Assembly: GCA_037138335.1 (NCBI GenBank)
Contig: JBAXIO010000001.1
Location: 248,001 to 312,000 of the forward strand
Source: CAIRDP01 sp037138335
GTDB lineage: Bacteria > Bacteroidota > Bacteroidia > Bacteroidales > FEN-979
Direction: 5' to 3'
Length of the DNA: 64,000 nucleotides
The position numbers were made by a program, and so were the translations under genes. Shown piece by piece: positions 41,570 to 52,216 of this stretch. Below the pieces are notes generated by a model. The model worked only from the letters and a program-made list of their open reading frames with translations, was not told where the DNA came from and made no database searches. Within the stretch, counting starts at the first letter, position 1, and every line of letters begins with the position of its first letter.

Positions 41570-42184
41570 CTATTTATCGAACCTGATAAATTTATCCCTG
41601 GAAGTGTAGCAGAATGAACATTTGTCTTCGGGTTTGACCTGGTCATAAGTATTGCCGCATTTGGGGCATACCCAATATACCTTGGGAAGGGATTTCAGGT
41701 CATTCTTATTCAGGGCATTCAGGGCATTTGTATACATCAGGGAATGTTTCTTCTCTGTCTCCATGGCCCAACGGAAAGATTTTACAGCATCATTTGCATT
41801 ATCATCTTTCGCTGTTTTTACGTAGCCGGGGTACATGGTCACTATTTCAAAATTCTCCCCCTTGATTGCATCTTCGAGGTTTTCCCTGGTTGTTTTCACA
41901 GTGAACTGGGGTGTGAGTGGTTCGACCTTCCCGCCCAACTTTTCGATCACCGCTTTATGGTTCAATGCATGAACGGCTTCGGCCTTGGAAGTTGCCTCAA
42001 ACATGATGGCAACCGGTATAAATCCTTCTTTACGGGCCTGTTCAGCATATGCAGCATATTTTGCCGAGGCAGTGGATTCCCCCTTATATGCAGCGTTCAG
42101 GTTCACCATGGTTTTTTCGGGGCCGGCTAAAGCAATCCCGGTACAACACATCAGGATTGCTGAAATAATAATTCTCATTCTCAT
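41570..42184 (-). CDS. Exported rubrerythrin-like protein
   Basis: 204 residues. An N-terminal signal peptide (about 1-20, IIISAILMCCTGIALAG) precedes a ferritin-like four-helix domain with ESTASAKYAAYAEQA, EATSKAEAVHAL and ETEKKHSLMY providing diiron ligands. A C-terminal rubredoxin-like domain holds CPKCGNTY and CSFC. Rubrerythrins reduce hydrogen peroxide and are normally cytosolic; the signal peptide is unusual and suggests peroxide defence in the periplasm. Confidence 0.87.
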   Translation of the reverse strand: MRMRIIISAILMCCTGIALAGPEKTMVNLNAAYKGESTASAKYAAYAEQARKEGFIPVAIMFEATSKAEAVHALNHKAVIEKLGGKVEPLTPQFTVKTTRENLEDAIKGENFEIVTMYPGYVKTAKDDNANDAVKSFRWAMETEKKHSLMYTNALNALNKNDLKSLPKVYWVCPKCGNTYDQVKPEDKCSFCYTSRDKFIRFDK

Positions 42185-42228
42185 AGTTTTTGATTTTATT
42201 TTTGGTTCAGTTTGACGATTTAAAATTT

Positions 42229-42663
42229 TTATAAGCCTATCATGAAATCAATAACGAGTTTCCCCCCGAGATAGCCTGTGACCGTAATAAAAAGTACAGA
42301 GAGCAGCGAAAGCCCGAAAGGGATGTATTTGTAAAAGGTGTTTTCAGTTTTCTGGTAAACCATTATAATCCTTGCCACAGTAGCAACAATGATAGCAATA
42401 AGTGACAGGGTCGCAAACAGTTCATGCTGCCCCTTGACCTGCATGGCTTCGCCTTCCATCTGGGTTGTCCCGGCAAGGAAATGCCCTGTGCCCCATGCTG
42501 CTATTGCCCCAAGCATCCCCAGGATCTGTAAATAATATCCCGCGGTTGACAAACAAGGCTCTTTTTTACATAACAAGGATACGACATCGAACAAGAATGC
42601 GACTGTAATCAGTGCAATGGGAAAATGAACCGATAATGGATGAAAATGAGATACGGGTATCAT
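42229..42663 (-). CDS. DUF2231-like four-helix membrane protein
   Basis: 144 residues with four hydrophobic helices (about 10-28, 43-62, 82-102, 115-137). The start HFHPLSVHFPIALI with its paired histidines is the hallmark of DUF2231 membrane proteins, often found near redox genes. Its function is unknown; histidines in the membrane could bind heme. It is 44 bp upstream of the exported rubrerythrin gene and probably co-transcribed. Confidence 0.8.
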   Translation of the reverse strand: MIPVSHFHPLSVHFPIALITVAFLFDVVSLLCKKEPCLSTAGYYLQILGMLGAIAAWGTGHFLAGTTQMEGEAMQVKGQHELFATLSLIAIIVATVARIIMVYQKTENTFYKYIPFGLSLLSVLFITVTGYLGGKLVIDFMIGL

Positions 42664-42680
42664 AACCTTTCAGTTTACAG

Positions 42681-42712
42681 CAAAATTAAGAAAAAACGGT
42701 AAGGATTTCAAG
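42681..42712 (-). promoter_or_regulatory. Probable promoter of the DUF2231-rubrerythrin pair
   Basis: CTTG-N20-TAATTTTG on the minus strand, 18 bp before the ATG at 42663. The -33 element has one mismatch to TTTG. Confidence 0.5.
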
Positions 42713-42776
42713 TCTTCGCCTTCCAGGGCATTTATTTTAAGTTTTCAACAATGCTTTATGGAAATCATTTATCAGG

Positions 42777-42784
42777 TATTTTTG
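42777..42784 (+). promoter_or_regulatory. -7 element (TATTTTTG) upstream of dnaE
   Basis: A TAnnTTTG match 36 bp before the dnaE ATG on the plus strand. No good -33 element was found, so this rests on the single motif. Confidence 0.35.
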
Positions 42785-42819
42785 AATTCCGTTAATTTTT
42801 CCTTATCGCCTTAGTTAAA

Positions 42820-45800
42820 ATGCTGAATTTTACACATTTACATGTTCATTCCCAATATTCAATCCTGGATGGCGCCTGTGACCTGAAGGCTTTGGTTAAG
42901 AAAGCAAATTCGCTCGGCATGAAAGGGGTTGCCGTGACCGATCATGGCAACCTGTTTGGAGCAAAGGCCTTTCTTGAAGCCGCAGCCGGGATCCCCGGCT
43001 TCAAACCTGTGATAGGTTGTGAAACCTATGTTGCAAGGCGATCACGCTTTGATAAAGTTGATACGGCCGACAGAAAAGGAGAGCACCTTATCCTCCTTGC
43101 TAAAAACCCGGTTGGTTATCAGAATCTTGTTAAGCTGATCTCTTCTTCCTGGACAGAAGGGTTTTATTATAAACCAAGAATTGACAGGCAGATCCTGAAG
43201 GAGCATGCCGAAGGGCTTATAGTATCTTCGGCTTGCCTGGCCGGGGAGATCCCAAGGGCTATCCAGGCAGGGAACACGAGCAGGGCCGAAGCTCTGTTAG
43301 CCGAATACAAAGAACTTTTCGGGGATGATTTCTACCTCGAGCTGATGCGGCATAAAGCAACTGATCCCACCCGGGATGGAAGCGTTTTTGAGAGGCAGGA
43401 AGAGGTCTCCAAAGTCCTGGTGGAGCTTTCGAAAAAGTTCAGGGTCAAACTTATTGCCACCAATGATGTGCATTTTCTGAATGAAACGGATGCCGAGATG
43501 CATGACCGCCTGTTATGCGTGAATACCGGTAAATTCATGGATGATCCCGACCGCCTGCGATACACGGGGCAGGAATGGCTTAAAAGCCAGGAGGAGATGT
43601 ACAAGCTCTTTTCGGATATCCCGGAAGCCCTCGAAAACACTATGGAGGTCCTCGACAAAATAGAGGTATACGACCTGAACCGGGACCCTATCATGCCTGA
43701 CTTCCCCCTGCCCGGAAATTATACAGATGCTGATGAATATTTAAAGCATCTCACATACCTTGGAGCCGAAAGGAGATACCCTGAAATCACATCCGAATTG
43801 AGGGAGCGAATCGATTTTGAACTTGCCGTCATAAAAAAAATGGGGTATCCGGGCTATTTCCTCATTGTCCAGGATTTTCTTAACGCAGCCAGGGAGATGG
43901 GGGTTGCAGTCGGCCCGGGAAGGGGATCGGCCGCCGGTTCAGTAGTTGCTTATGCAAACAGGATAACCGATGTGGATCCCTTAAAATACAATCTTCTTTT
44001 TGAGAGGTTCCTTAATCCCGACCGCGTTTCTTTGCCCGATATAGATATTGATTTCGATGAAGACGGCAGGGACAAAGTGCTTAAATGGGTTGTAAACAAA
44101 TACGGCCGGGACAAAGTAGCCCAGGTGATCACTTTCGGCACCATGGCAGCCAAGGGTGCCATCAGGGATGTGGGGCGAGTGCACCGCATGCCTATAGACC
44201 AGGTGAATGCTCTTACAAAACTCATCCCTGCCAGGCCGGGAATTACGCTGAAAGCCGCTTTTGAGGAAGTCCCCGAACTCAAAGCCGCCAAGTTGTCTCC
44301 GAACAAACTGGTTTCGGATACCCTGAAATATGCCGAGGAACTTGAAGGATCCATACGCCAAACGGGTCTTCACGCCTGCGGCATCATTATCGGAAGAGAT
44401 GAACTAACACAGCATATCCCGGTGGCCACCAATAAGGAGTCGGAACTGCTTGTGACCCAGTTCGACGGCGACTACATTGAGAAGGTGGGGATGCTGAAGA
44501 TGGATTTCCTGGGACTGAAAACCCTGGCGATCATCAAGGATGCAGTGAGCAATATAAAATTGTCAAAAGGGACCGACCTGGATATTGAAACCATTCCTTT
44601 TGACGACCCTCTTACTTATGAACTGTTCAGCCTGGGGAAAACGACAGGCATTTTCCAGTTTGAGTCGGACGGGATGAAAAAATACCTCAGGGAGCTGAAA
44701 CCCAACCAGATTGAGGACCTCATTGCCATGAACGCCCTCTACCGGCCCGGCCCTATGGAATACATCCCCAGGTATATTAACCGCAAACACGGCAGGGAAA
44801 AGATTGAATACGACATCCCTGCGATGGAAAAATACCTTAAAGAAACTTATGGTATCACCGTTTACCAGGAGCAGGTGATGCTGCTTTCCCAGCAGCTTGC
44901 CGGGTTCAGCAAGGGTGATGCCGATTCGCTCCGCAAGGCTATGGGCAAGAAGATCGAATCCCTCATGGTCAAACTCAAACCCCAGTTTTTCGAGGGATGC
45001 AAGAAAAACGGGATCCATGAAGAAACGGTCACGAAGATATGGAAAGACTGGGAAGCCTTTGCCAATTATGCCTTCAACAAATCCCATTCCACGTGCTACG
45101 CCTATGTGGCATACCGCCAGGGCTACCTGAAAGCTCATTACCCTGCCGAATTCATGGCTGCGATACTTAGCCGGAACCTTACCGACCTGAAAGAAATAAC
45201 CCTCTTCCTCGATGAATGCAAGAGAATGGGTATTTCGGTTTTGGGACCTGACGTCAATGAAAGCGAAAACAAGTTTACCGTGAACCGCAAAGGCGAGATC
45301 CGTTTCGGGATGGCCGGCATTAAAAATGTTGGCGAAGCTGCGGTCATGTCAATCACCGATGAAAGGAAGAAGAACGGCCCGTTCACAAGTATTTTTGATT
45401 TTACAAGGCGGATTTCATCTCACCATATCAACAAGCGTTGCATGGAAGCGCTGGCGAAATCAGGAGCTTTCGACAGTTTCGAGGGGATGCACCGGGCCCA
45501 GCTTTTTCATAAGGAAAACGGGGAGGAAACCACATTTCTTGAAAGCCTCATCAGGCATGCCACTGATTATCATTCCAGGAAGTCCAGTTCACAGCAATCG
45601 CTCTTCGGGGAAGCTGCAGATGTTGAAATGGTGGATTTGAGGCTGCCCGACTGCCCTCCCTGGTCGAGGATAGAACAACTCAGGTATGAGAAGGAAATTA
45701 CCGGGTTTTACATGAGCGGCCATCCACTGGATGATTATAAAACCGAGATCGGGTATTTCTGCAATGTTACTACCGAGCACCTCAAATCCGATATGCGGCA

Positions 45801-46314
45801 GTATAAAGGAAAGGAAGTAAGCTTTGCCGGCACTGTGATCAGTGCGACTCATAAAACCGGGAAAACCGGCAAGCCATTTGGCTCATTTGTGATTGAAGAT
45901 TACCTTGATTTTATTTCAGTTACCCTTTTCTCGGAGGATTACCTGAGGATGAAACATTTGATGGAAGAAGGCCAGCATGTGTTTGTAAAAGTCAGGATAG
46001 AACCCCGGTTTGACAATCCCGACCAGCTGACGCTGAAAGTGCTCCATGTATCACTTCTGGCGGAGGTCCTGGAGAAAAATGCCAAAATGCTGACGCTCAC
46101 ATTTCCCATTGGCGAATTGAGCGGGGCAATGGTTGAAGAATTCCATCATCTTATACAGAAGCACAAAGGGAAGTGCCAGCTCAGGATCAGGGTGCTTGAC
46201 CCCGAGGACTCCTTTTCCATAGATCTTCCTTCAAAAAAATTCAGGGTCAATGCAAAAGAAGTGATCGAGGCTGTGAGGGATTTTCCGGGGATCAGCTTTC
46301 ATCTTTCTGAATAA
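42820..46314 (+). CDS. dnaE: DNA polymerase III alpha subunit
   Basis: 1164 residues, the usual length of DnaE1. The PHP domain starts at residue 5 (HLHVHSQYSILDGA). The polymerase active site includes GPGRGSAAGSVVAY and PDIDIDFDEDGR near 405-415. The thumb and fingers follow (YRPGPMEYIPRYINRKHG). An OB-type nucleic acid-binding region lies near 1000-1090. It is the replicative polymerase subunit and there is no sign of truncation. Confidence 0.97.
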   Translation: MLNFTHLHVHSQYSILDGACDLKALVKKANSLGMKGVAVTDHGNLFGAKAFLEAAAGIPGFKPVIGCETYVARRSRFDKVDTADRKGEHLILLAKNPVGYQNLVKLISSSWTEGFYYKPRIDRQILKEHAEGLIVSSACLAGEIPRAIQAGNTSRAEALLAEYKELFGDDFYLELMRHKATDPTRDGSVFERQEEVSKVLVELSKKFRVKLIATNDVHFLNETDAEMHDRLLCVNTGKFMDDPDRLRYTGQEWLKSQEEMYKLFSDIPEALENTMEVLDKIEVYDLNRDPIMPDFPLPGNYTDADEYLKHLTYLGAERRYPEITSELRERIDFELAVIKKMGYPGYFLIVQDFLNAAREMGVAVGPGRGSAAGSVVAYANRITDVDPLKYNLLFERFLNPDRVSLPDIDIDFDEDGRDKVLKWVVNKYGRDKVAQVITFGTMAAKGAIRDVGRVHRMPIDQVNALTKLIPARPGITLKAAFEEVPELKAAKLSPNKLVSDTLKYAEELEGSIRQTGLHACGIIIGRDELTQHIPVATNKESELLVTQFDGDYIEKVGMLKMDFLGLKTLAIIKDAVSNIKLSKGTDLDIETIPFDDPLTYELFSLGKTTGIFQFESDGMKKYLRELKPNQIEDLIAMNALYRPGPMEYIPRYINRKHGREKIEYDIPAMEKYLKETYGITVYQEQVMLLSQQLAGFSKGDADSLRKAMGKKIESLMVKLKPQFFEGCKKNGIHEETVTKIWKDWEAFANYAFNKSHSTCYAYVAYRQGYLKAHYPAEFMAAILSRNLTDLKEITLFLDECKRMGISVLGPDVNESENKFTVNRKGEIRFGMAGIKNVGEAAVMSITDERKKNGPFTSIFDFTRRISSHHINKRCMEALAKSGAFDSFEGMHRAQLFHKENGEETTFLESLIRHATDYHSRKSSSQQSLFGEAADVEMVDLRLPDCPPWSRIEQLRYEKEITGFYMSGHPLDDYKTEIGYFCNVTTEHLKSDMRQYKGKEVSFAGTVISATHKTGKTGKPFGSFVIEDYLDFISVTLFSEDYLRMKHLMEEGQHVFVKVRIEPRFDNPDQLTLKVLHVSLLAEVLEKNAKMLTLTFPIGELSGAMVEEFHHLIQKHKGKCQLRIRVLDPEDSFSIDLPSKKFRVNAKEVIEAVRDFPGISFHLSE

Positions 46315-46330
46315 AATGGAAATGATTTAT

Positions 46331-46338
46331 TAATTTTG
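46331..46338 (+). promoter_or_regulatory. -7 element (TAATTTTG) of trxA
   Basis: A full TAnnTTTG match followed by C, 17 bp before the trxA ATG, so the leader would be about 10 nt. The -33 region has only TTTC at a longer distance. Confidence 0.45.
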
Positions 46339-46354
46339 CGTAAAATTTATAATT

Positions 46355-46672
46355 ATGTTTGAAACTTTCACTGATGCCAATTTTACTGAAAAGGTTGAAA
46401 AATCTGATAAATTAGCCGTTGTTGATCTCTCTGCAGAATGGTGTGGCCCCTGCCGTATGGTCAGCCCGATAATCCATGAACTTGCAGCTGAATACGAAGG
46501 AAGGATAGTTGCCGGCGAATTAAATGTTGATGAAAATCCTGCCACTACGGCAAAATTCAAGGTACGCAATATCCCAACAGTACTGTTTATCAAAAACGGG
46601 GAAGTTATTGATAAACAGGTAGGAGCCGTTCCAAAGGCAAATTACAAGAACCTGATAGAGAAACATATTTAA
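46355..46672 (+). CDS. trxA: Thioredoxin
   Basis: 105 residues, full length. The active site is WCGPCR at about 30-35, and the cis-proline region NIPTVLFIKNGEVID is intact. There is no signal peptide, so it is cytosolic. It reduces disulfides using electrons from thioredoxin reductase. Confidence 0.95.
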   Translation: MFETFTDANFTEKVEKSDKLAVVDLSAEWCGPCRMVSPIIHELAAEYEGRIVAGELNVDENPATTAKFKVRNIPTVLFIKNGEVIDKQVGAVPKANYKNLIEKHI

Positions 46673-46688
46673 CCAGCAAGCGACCGGG

Positions 46689-46713
46689 AAACAGCAAAAT
46701 TGTTTTGCTGTTT
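46689..46713. terminator. Stem-loop after trxA
   Basis: AAACAGCAAAA and TTTTGCTGTTT form an 11-bp perfect stem with a 3-nt loop, 17 bp after the trxA stop and 20 bp before the next start. There is no separate T tract, so termination strength is uncertain. Confidence 0.5.
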
Positions 46714-46733
46714 CGCCGCCCCGCTGCTTTTCC

Positions 46734-47666
46734 ATGCCCGCCCTCGATCAATCACATTTTGAACAATATTCCTCCCTGGAACTTCTCGCCAGGCAGGTTG
46801 TCGAAGGGTTTATTACCGGCTTGCATAAAAGCCCGTTTCATGGTTTTTCAGTTGAGTTTGCCGAACACCGCCTGTACAATTCAGGGGAGTCGATAAGGAA
46901 TATCGACTGGAAGCTTTTCGGCAGGAGTGACCGTTTGTATGTCAAACGATACGAAGAAGAAACAAACCTGAGATGCCAGATCTTTATCGACACTTCTTCA
47001 TCAATGTACTACCCGGTTATAAAGAACCCTGATATTCACTCGCCTAATAAAATAACTTTTGCAATTTACCTGACTGCCGCAATGTTGTTCCTTTTAAGGA
47101 AACAACGTGATGCCGCAGGTTTAAGCTTTTTTTCCGACAGCATAGAACTCCATACCCAGTGCAGATCAAGTTCGGTTCATTTTAAATACCTGTACCAGGA
47201 ACTGGAGAAACTGCTTCATCCCATTTCACCGGAAACACGTAAAAAGACAGCCCTGAACCAGGTTATTCACGAGCTGGCCGAAAGGATCCACAAGCGTTCG
47301 CTGGTTCTGATTTTCAGCGATATGTTTGAAAATACAACTGAGACGGAGGAACTCTTTTCGGCATTGCAGCACCTAAAACACAACAAGCACGAAGTGGTCC
47401 TTTTCCATGTTGTGGACAAGAACAAAGAAATGGATTTCGATTACGAAAACCGGCCCTATAAGTTCGTCGACCTGGAATCGGGACAGGAGATCAGGCTTTT
47501 CCCCGAAGAAGTCAGGCAGCAGTATATATCAAGCATTGAGAAATTCAGGAAGGACCTTGTGCTTCGTTGCGGCCAGTATAAGATTGACCTGGTTGAAGCC
47601 GATATCAATGCCTCCTTTAACCAGGTACTGCTGCCATACCTGGTGAAAAGAAGCAGGATGTACTGA
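46734..47666 (+). CDS. DUF58 domain-containing protein
   Basis: 310 residues. The DUF58 signature SGESIRNIDWKLFGRSDRLY is followed by YVKRYEEETNLRCQIFIDTS, after which a VWA-like fold starts (FIDTSSSMYYP). There is no transmembrane segment. DUF58 proteins usually partner with MoxR ATPases and Bat proteins in envelope stress or maturation; a BatA-like gene is at 33814 but not adjacent. The start codon follows the trxA stem-loop. Confidence 0.88.
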   Translation: MPALDQSHFEQYSSLELLARQVVEGFITGLHKSPFHGFSVEFAEHRLYNSGESIRNIDWKLFGRSDRLYVKRYEEETNLRCQIFIDTSSSMYYPVIKNPDIHSPNKITFAIYLTAAMLFLLRKQRDAAGLSFFSDSIELHTQCRSSSVHFKYLYQELEKLLHPISPETRKKTALNQVIHELAERIHKRSLVLIFSDMFENTTETEELFSALQHLKHNKHEVVLFHVVDKNKEMDFDYENRPYKFVDLESGQEIRLFPEEVRQQYISSIEKFRKDLVLRCGQYKIDLVEADINASFNQVLLPYLVKRSRMY

Positions 47667-47689
47667 TACTGCCGCATCCTGATTTTTCC

Positions 47690-47697
47690 TACCTTTG
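47690..47697 (+). promoter_or_regulatory. -7 element (TACCTTTG) of valS
   Basis: A full TAnnTTTG match plus C, 25 bp before the valS ATG at 47722. It overlaps an upstream in-frame TTG, which supports the ATG as the true start. Confidence 0.5.
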
Positions 47698-47721
47698 CGC
47701 CCTGTTTGCAAAAAACATCTC

Positions 47722-50376
47722 ATGGAAATTGCTTCAAAATACGATCCTTCCAGTGTCGAAGATAAATGGTACAGCTTCTGGCTTGAAAAAAAAATGTTCA
47801 GGTCGGTTCCCGACAGCAGGGAGCCATACTGCATTGTGATACCTCCACCTAATGTGACCGGTGTGTTGCATATGGGGCATATGCTGAATAATACCATCCA
47901 GGATATACTTGTGCGCCGTGCGCGCATGCTTGGAAAGAATGCCTGCTGGGTTCCGGGAACAGACCATGCGTCCATTGCAACCGAAGCAAAAGTGGTTGCC
48001 AAACTCAGGGAACAGGGCATTGACAAATCCAGCCTGAGCAGGGAAGAGTTCATCAGCCATGCATGGGAATGGAAGGAAAAGCACGGAGGGATCATCCTTG
48101 AACAGTTAAAGAAACTCGGGGCTTCATGTGACTGGGAGCGTACCTGTTTCACCATGGATGAAGCCCGTTTTGATTCAGTTATTGATGTTTTTATCGACCT
48201 CTATAATAAAGGGCTCATTTACCGGGGAGCCAGGATGATCAACTGGGACCCCAAAGCACTCACCGCAGTCTCCGACGAAGAGGTGGTTTACAAGGAAGTA
48301 CATTCTAAACTTTTTTATGTAAGATACAAGGTTGAAGGCGCAGGGGAGGAGTGGGTCACCATAGCCACCACCAGGCCAGAGACGATACTGGGTGACACTG
48401 CGATCTGCGTCCACCCCGATGATGAACGGTACAGCAGCCTGAAAGGGAAGAAGATACTTGTCCCCCTGATCAACCGTGCTGTTCCTGTGATCTTCGACGA
48501 ATATGTCGACAGGGAATTCGGCACAGGGGCACTTAAAGTCACACCTGCACACGATATCAACGACTACAACCTTGGCTTGAAATACAAGCTGGAAGTGATC
48601 GATATCTTTAATGCGGATGGTACAATGAGCGAAGCAGGGCTTTTATACACAGGTGAGAACAGGTTTAAAGTTCGCACAAAGATCGTTAAGGACCTTGATG
48701 CAGCGGGGCATATTGTTAAAATTGAAGATTATACCAATAAGGTTGGCTATTCTGAAAGAACCGACGAGGTGATAGAGCCCAGGATTTCAGTGCAGTGGTT
48801 CATGAAAATGAGTGACCTTGCCAGGCCTGCTCTTGAAGTTGTTGAGAACGAAACAGTACGGTTTCATCCGGCCAAATACAAAAATATGTACAGGCACTGG
48901 ATGGAGAATGTGAACGACTGGTGCATCTCCCGGCAGCTGTTATGGGGCCACAGGATACCTGCATGGCACCTCCCCGACGGGACGTTCGTTGTTGCGAAGA
49001 CCAGGGAAGAAGCGTTTGAAAAAGCCAGGTCGGCAACCGGTGGTCAGCAGTCGGCAACCGACAGACGGCAATTGGCGATTGAAGACCTGAAGCAGGATGA
49101 GGATGTTATGGATACATGGTTTTCGTCGTGGCTCTGGCCCATTTCGGTTTTTGACGGGATCAGGAAACCCGGAAATCCGGATATAAATTATTATTATCCC
49201 ACGATGGACCTCGTTACCGCTCCCGAGATCATCTTTTTCTGGGTTGCCCGGATGATCATGGCAGGGCTGGAATATCGAAAAGAGGTTCCATTCAGGAATG
49301 TTTATTTTACAGGCATTGTCCGTGACAAGCAAGGGAGGAAAATGTCGAAATCTCTTGGCAATTCACCTGAGCCCATTGAGCTTATAGGCCGTTACGGAGC
49401 CGATGCAGTACGTATGGGCATGCTGCTTTGTTCGCCTGCGGGGAATGACCTTCTTTACGACGACAGCCTCGTGGAGCAGGGAAGGAATTTCTGCAACAAG
49501 GTATGGAATGCCATGCGCCTCGTGAAGCAATGGGAGACCGATCCCGCCCTTGAACAACCCAAGTCGAACCAGGTTTCGGTTGAGTGGTTCGATTCGGTGC
49601 TGAGTGCAGCCCTGAAGGACATCAATGAGCAATTCATTAAATACAGGTTGTCGGAGGCCCTGAGAGATGTTTACAAACTCGTTTGGGATGATTTCTGTGC
49701 CTGGTACCTCGAGATGATCAAGCCTGCTTACCAGCAGCCCATCGACAGCAAGACTTACGAAGCCACCCTTGGATTTTTCGAAAAGCTCATCCGTTTGATG
49801 CATCCGTTTATGCCCTTTCTTACCGAAGAGATCTTTCATGTCCTGCATAATTCGGGTGAGGAATCAATCATGCAGGCAAGCCTTCCCCAGCCGGGCTTTA
49901 TTGATGAAGGGCTGATGGCTGAATTCGAATTTGTAAGGCAGCTTGTCATGTCGGTAAGGGCATTGAGATCCGAGAAAAACATCCCCCCGAAGGAACAGAT
50001 CCCGGTTTTCATCCGCAGTGAAAGAAACACAGGAAAAACTGCACATTTTGATGATGTCGTCATCAAGTTGTGCAACCTGGGCGAACTGCAGTATTCGCCC
50101 GATCAGCCGGCCGGTTCGGTTTCATTCATAGTAGGGACCACCGAGTGTTTCATCCCCCTGGTTCAGAATATTAATGTAGAGGATGAGATTAAAAAGATCG
50201 AGGAAGAGCTCAATTACCAGCAGGGCTTTCTTTTAACGGTCATGAAGAAACTCGACAATTCGGGTTTTGTCAGTAACGCTCCCGCCAGGGTCGTGGAAGC
50301 CGAGAAGAAAAAACAGGCTGATGCCGAAGCCAGGATATCGGTGCTTACCGAACAGCTGGTCTCGCTCAGGAAATAA
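47722..50376 (+). CDS. valS: Valine--tRNA ligase
   Basis: 884 residues from ATG at 47722; the in-frame TTG at 47695 lies within the promoter. Class I motifs are [16 protein letters not shown] (HIGH type) and [12 protein letters not shown] (KMSKS). The editing domain has [20 protein letters not shown], and [13 protein letters not shown] is present. A C-terminal coiled coil ([20 protein letters not shown]) binds tRNA. An unusual in-frame low-complexity stretch ([19 protein letters not shown]) sits before DVMDTWFSS. It converges on the Hdr-like operon with an 11-bp overlap of the coding ends. Confidence 0.96.
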   Translation: MEIASKYDPSSVEDKWYSFWLEKKMFRSVPDSREPYCIVIPPPNVTGVLHMGHMLNNTIQDILVRRARMLGKNACWVPGTDHASIATEAKVVAKLREQGIDKSSLSREEFISHAWEWKEKHGGIILEQLKKLGASCDWERTCFTMDEARFDSVIDVFIDLYNKGLIYRGARMINWDPKALTAVSDEEVVYKEVHSKLFYVRYKVEGAGEEWVTIATTRPETILGDTAICVHPDDERYSSLKGKKILVPLINRAVPVIFDEYVDREFGTGALKVTPAHDINDYNLGLKYKLEVIDIFNADGTMSEAGLLYTGENRFKVRTKIVKDLDAAGHIVKIEDYTNKVGYSERTDEVIEPRISVQWFMKMSDLARPALEVVENETVRFHPAKYKNMYRHWMENVNDWCISRQLLWGHRIPAWHLPDGTFVVAKTREEAFEKARSATGGQQSATDRRQLAIEDLKQDEDVMDTWFSSWLWPISVFDGIRKPGNPDINYYYPTMDLVTAPEIIFFWVARMIMAGLEYRKEVPFRNVYFTGIVRDKQGRKMSKSLGNSPEPIELIGRYGADAVRMGMLLCSPAGNDLLYDDSLVEQGRNFCNKVWNAMRLVKQWETDPALEQPKSNQVSVEWFDSVLSAALKDINEQFIKYRLSEALRDVYKLVWDDFCAWYLEMIKPAYQQPIDSKTYEATLGFFEKLIRLMHPFMPFLTEEIFHVLHNSGEESIMQASLPQPGFIDEGLMAEFEFVRQLVMSVRALRSEKNIPPKEQIPVFIRSERNTGKTAHFDDVVIKLCNLGELQYSPDQPAGSVSFIVGTTECFIPLVQNINVEDEIKKIEEELNYQQGFLLTVMKKLDNSGFVSNAPARVVEAEKKKQADAEARISVLTEQLVSLRK
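49030..49060 (+). repeat. Short direct repeat inserted in frame in valS
   Basis: TCGGCAACCG occurs at 49030-49039 and 49051-49060, exactly 21 bp (7 codons) apart, within a stretch encoding [18 protein letters not shown]. It resembles the short dispersed repeats often seen between Bacteroidota genes. Confidence 0.6.
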
Positions 50377-52216
50377 CAGCTTCCGGGTCTTTCACAGTAG
50401 CGGCAATCCTGATTTTCCGGCCCGGGATTGCATCATGAACGAGTTCGGCTATATCCCTCACTTCGGTTTTCGACAGTTTCGAGAAAGTTTTTTTACATAA
50501 GGGGCAGGCTGTTACCAGGATATCGGGATCAACGGCAAGCAGGGACTGCAGTGCATCCAGGGTGACTTTATCTTTCGTGAGCATTGAAGTGCTCATCAAT
50601 GCGAGGCTGCCACCGCAGCATAAGGCATCCGCACGGTCTTTCCCTGAGGCTTCGAGGTCGGAGATCTTTCCCAGCAGTTCCCTCGGGGCTTCATAGATAT
50701 TGCCCCCCCTTCCAAGGTCGCAGGGATCATGGTAAACTACTCTTTTGTGCTGGCTCTGCAAAGCGATTTTGCCTTCTTTTACAAGCTCAAGGAGGTATTG
50801 TGAATGGTGCTGTATCCTTATCGGGAGGTTATATTCCTCCCTGAAAACCTTGTAGCAGATAGGGCAGGAGGTAACCAGCAGTTTCGCCCTTGTTTGACTG
50901 ATCAGGGTTTTATTGAATTCAATCAGTTCATTGGCTTGCTTGTCCTTGCCTGCAAGCATTAAAGGCCTGCCGCAGCATATGCTTCCGTCGCGGTCGAGGA
51001 AGAGGTAATTTATACCTGCCTCTTTCAATATCCCTTCCATGGCATTAGGGATCGAAGGTGTGAGATGCGACATGCAACCGGCAAAATACACAACATCGGC
51101 GTAATCGGGATGCGTGTTGGTGAGATAGGAAAAGTCTGCTACCTGACCTGACCCGATCTCCCTGCGTTTTATGAGCCTTAAGGAATCTATTTTAATGCCT
51201 ACAGGGCAGGCTTCCTGGCAACGTCCGCAGAGCATGCAGGTTTGAGCGATATGATCGGGAATAAATTGTTCTCTTTGGGAGCGGATAAGGTAAACTGCCT
51301 GGATCGTACTGATCCCTGCTGCAAAGTTAAGCTGGCAGGCATCGATGCATACCCCGCAGCGGGAGCAGGAGCGGACTTCCAGGTCGGAGAAGCTCGATCC
51401 CCATTTTTTAGGTTGAATCCCGCAATGTCTGAAGAGGATAAGGAGAAGTTCCGAGGGGATATGCATATACCTTGAATAGGGCATCATGATAAAGAAAAGC
51501 CCAAGTACGAGTGAGTAGGTCCACCAGAAAAAATAGGCGATAAGCTCAGCCGGCCCGGGTGTTATCATGACCAGTAAGTTGCCCAGGTTCTTGGTGAGGA
51601 AGCCTCCTCCTCCATGGAAATACCCTGCTGTGTAGCTTTCGGCCAGGAGCCGCATGGGAAAGATCAGCCACAGGCATGTCAGGGCAACCCGGTCGAAAAA
51701 GTTGTGCCTGGTCGTTTGCTTCATCCCGAACCATTTCGATTGCTTCCGTTTAATCCACGCAAGCGCAAGCCCGCTCAAAACAAACAGCAACAGGAAGTCC
51801 ATTATAAAACGGAAGAATGCCGGGACCGTGAATATCTCAAAAAACAGGACAAGGCGGTCGTGAATGAAAAACTTCAGGAAAATGGGATAGTACGGGGCAT
51901 TGATATAGGCCCCGTGATAGACCCTCGATTCAAGGTTCCCAATGACAATAAGCAGGAACCATCCGAAGGCAAAGCTCATATGCATATATCCCAGCAGCGG
52001 GTTCCGTTTCCAGAGCCTGCGGTGGATAAGCCCTTCCAGAAATATTTCTTTCAGGGAGGCCAGTACTTTTGAAGGTGTGCGGATCCCGGCTGAAAGCTTC
52101 ACTTTATCAACTGCAGGCAATGCCTTGATCCACCTGTAATAATGCATGATGATGCTGGTGACTATGTAAATCAGTCCAAGGCTGAAAGGGAGAACGAATA
52201 AATTGAATTTTATCAT
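50366..52216 (-). CDS. HdrDE/QmoC-like membrane iron-sulfur subunit
   Basis: 616 residues. The N terminus has about six transmembrane helices (first at 7-26, last near 240), like the heme-binding NarI/HdrE-type domain. Two 4Fe-4S motifs follow ([12 protein letters not shown] near 285, [12 protein letters not shown] near 330). Two CCG domains follow, with [31 protein letters not shown] and [11 protein letters not shown]. This arrangement joins quinone or menaquinone in the membrane to cytosolic redox carriers. It is last in the five-gene Hdr-like operon, overlapping the previous gene by 4 bp. Confidence 0.85.
   Translation of the reverse strand: MIKFNLFVLPFSLGLIYIVTSIIMHYYRWIKALPAVDKVKLSAGIRTPSKVLASLKEIFLEGLIHRRLWKRNPLLGYMHMSFAFGWFLLIVIGNLESRVYHGAYINAPYYPIFLKFFIHDRLVLFFEIFTVPAFFRFIMDFLLLFVLSGLALAWIKRKQSKWFGMKQTTRHNFFDRVALTCLWLIFPMRLLAESYTAGYFHGGGGFLTKNLGNLLVMITPGPAELIAYFFWWTYSLVLGLFFIMMPYSRYMHIPSELLLILFRHCGIQPKKWGSSFSDLEVRSCSRCGVCIDACQLNFAAGISTIQAVYLIRSQREQFIPDHIAQTCMLCGRCQEACPVGIKIDSLRLIKRREIGSGQVADFSYLTNTHPDYADVVYFAGCMSHLTPSIPNAMEGILKEAGINYLFLDRDGSICCGRPLMLAGKDKQANELIEFNKTLISQTRAKLLVTSCPICYKVFREEYNLPIRIQHHSQYLLELVKEGKIALQSQHKRVVYHDPCDLGRGGNIYEAPRELLGKISDLEASGKDRADALCCGGSLALMSTSMLTKDKVTLDALQSLLAVDPDILVTACPLCKKTFSKLSKTEVRDIAELVHDAIPGRKIRIAATVKDPEAVIS

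Noticed and set aside
47695..47721. TTG-initiated extension of valS
   Set aside because: It overlaps the TACCTTTG promoter element, and the ATG at 47722 gives the usual ValS N terminus.
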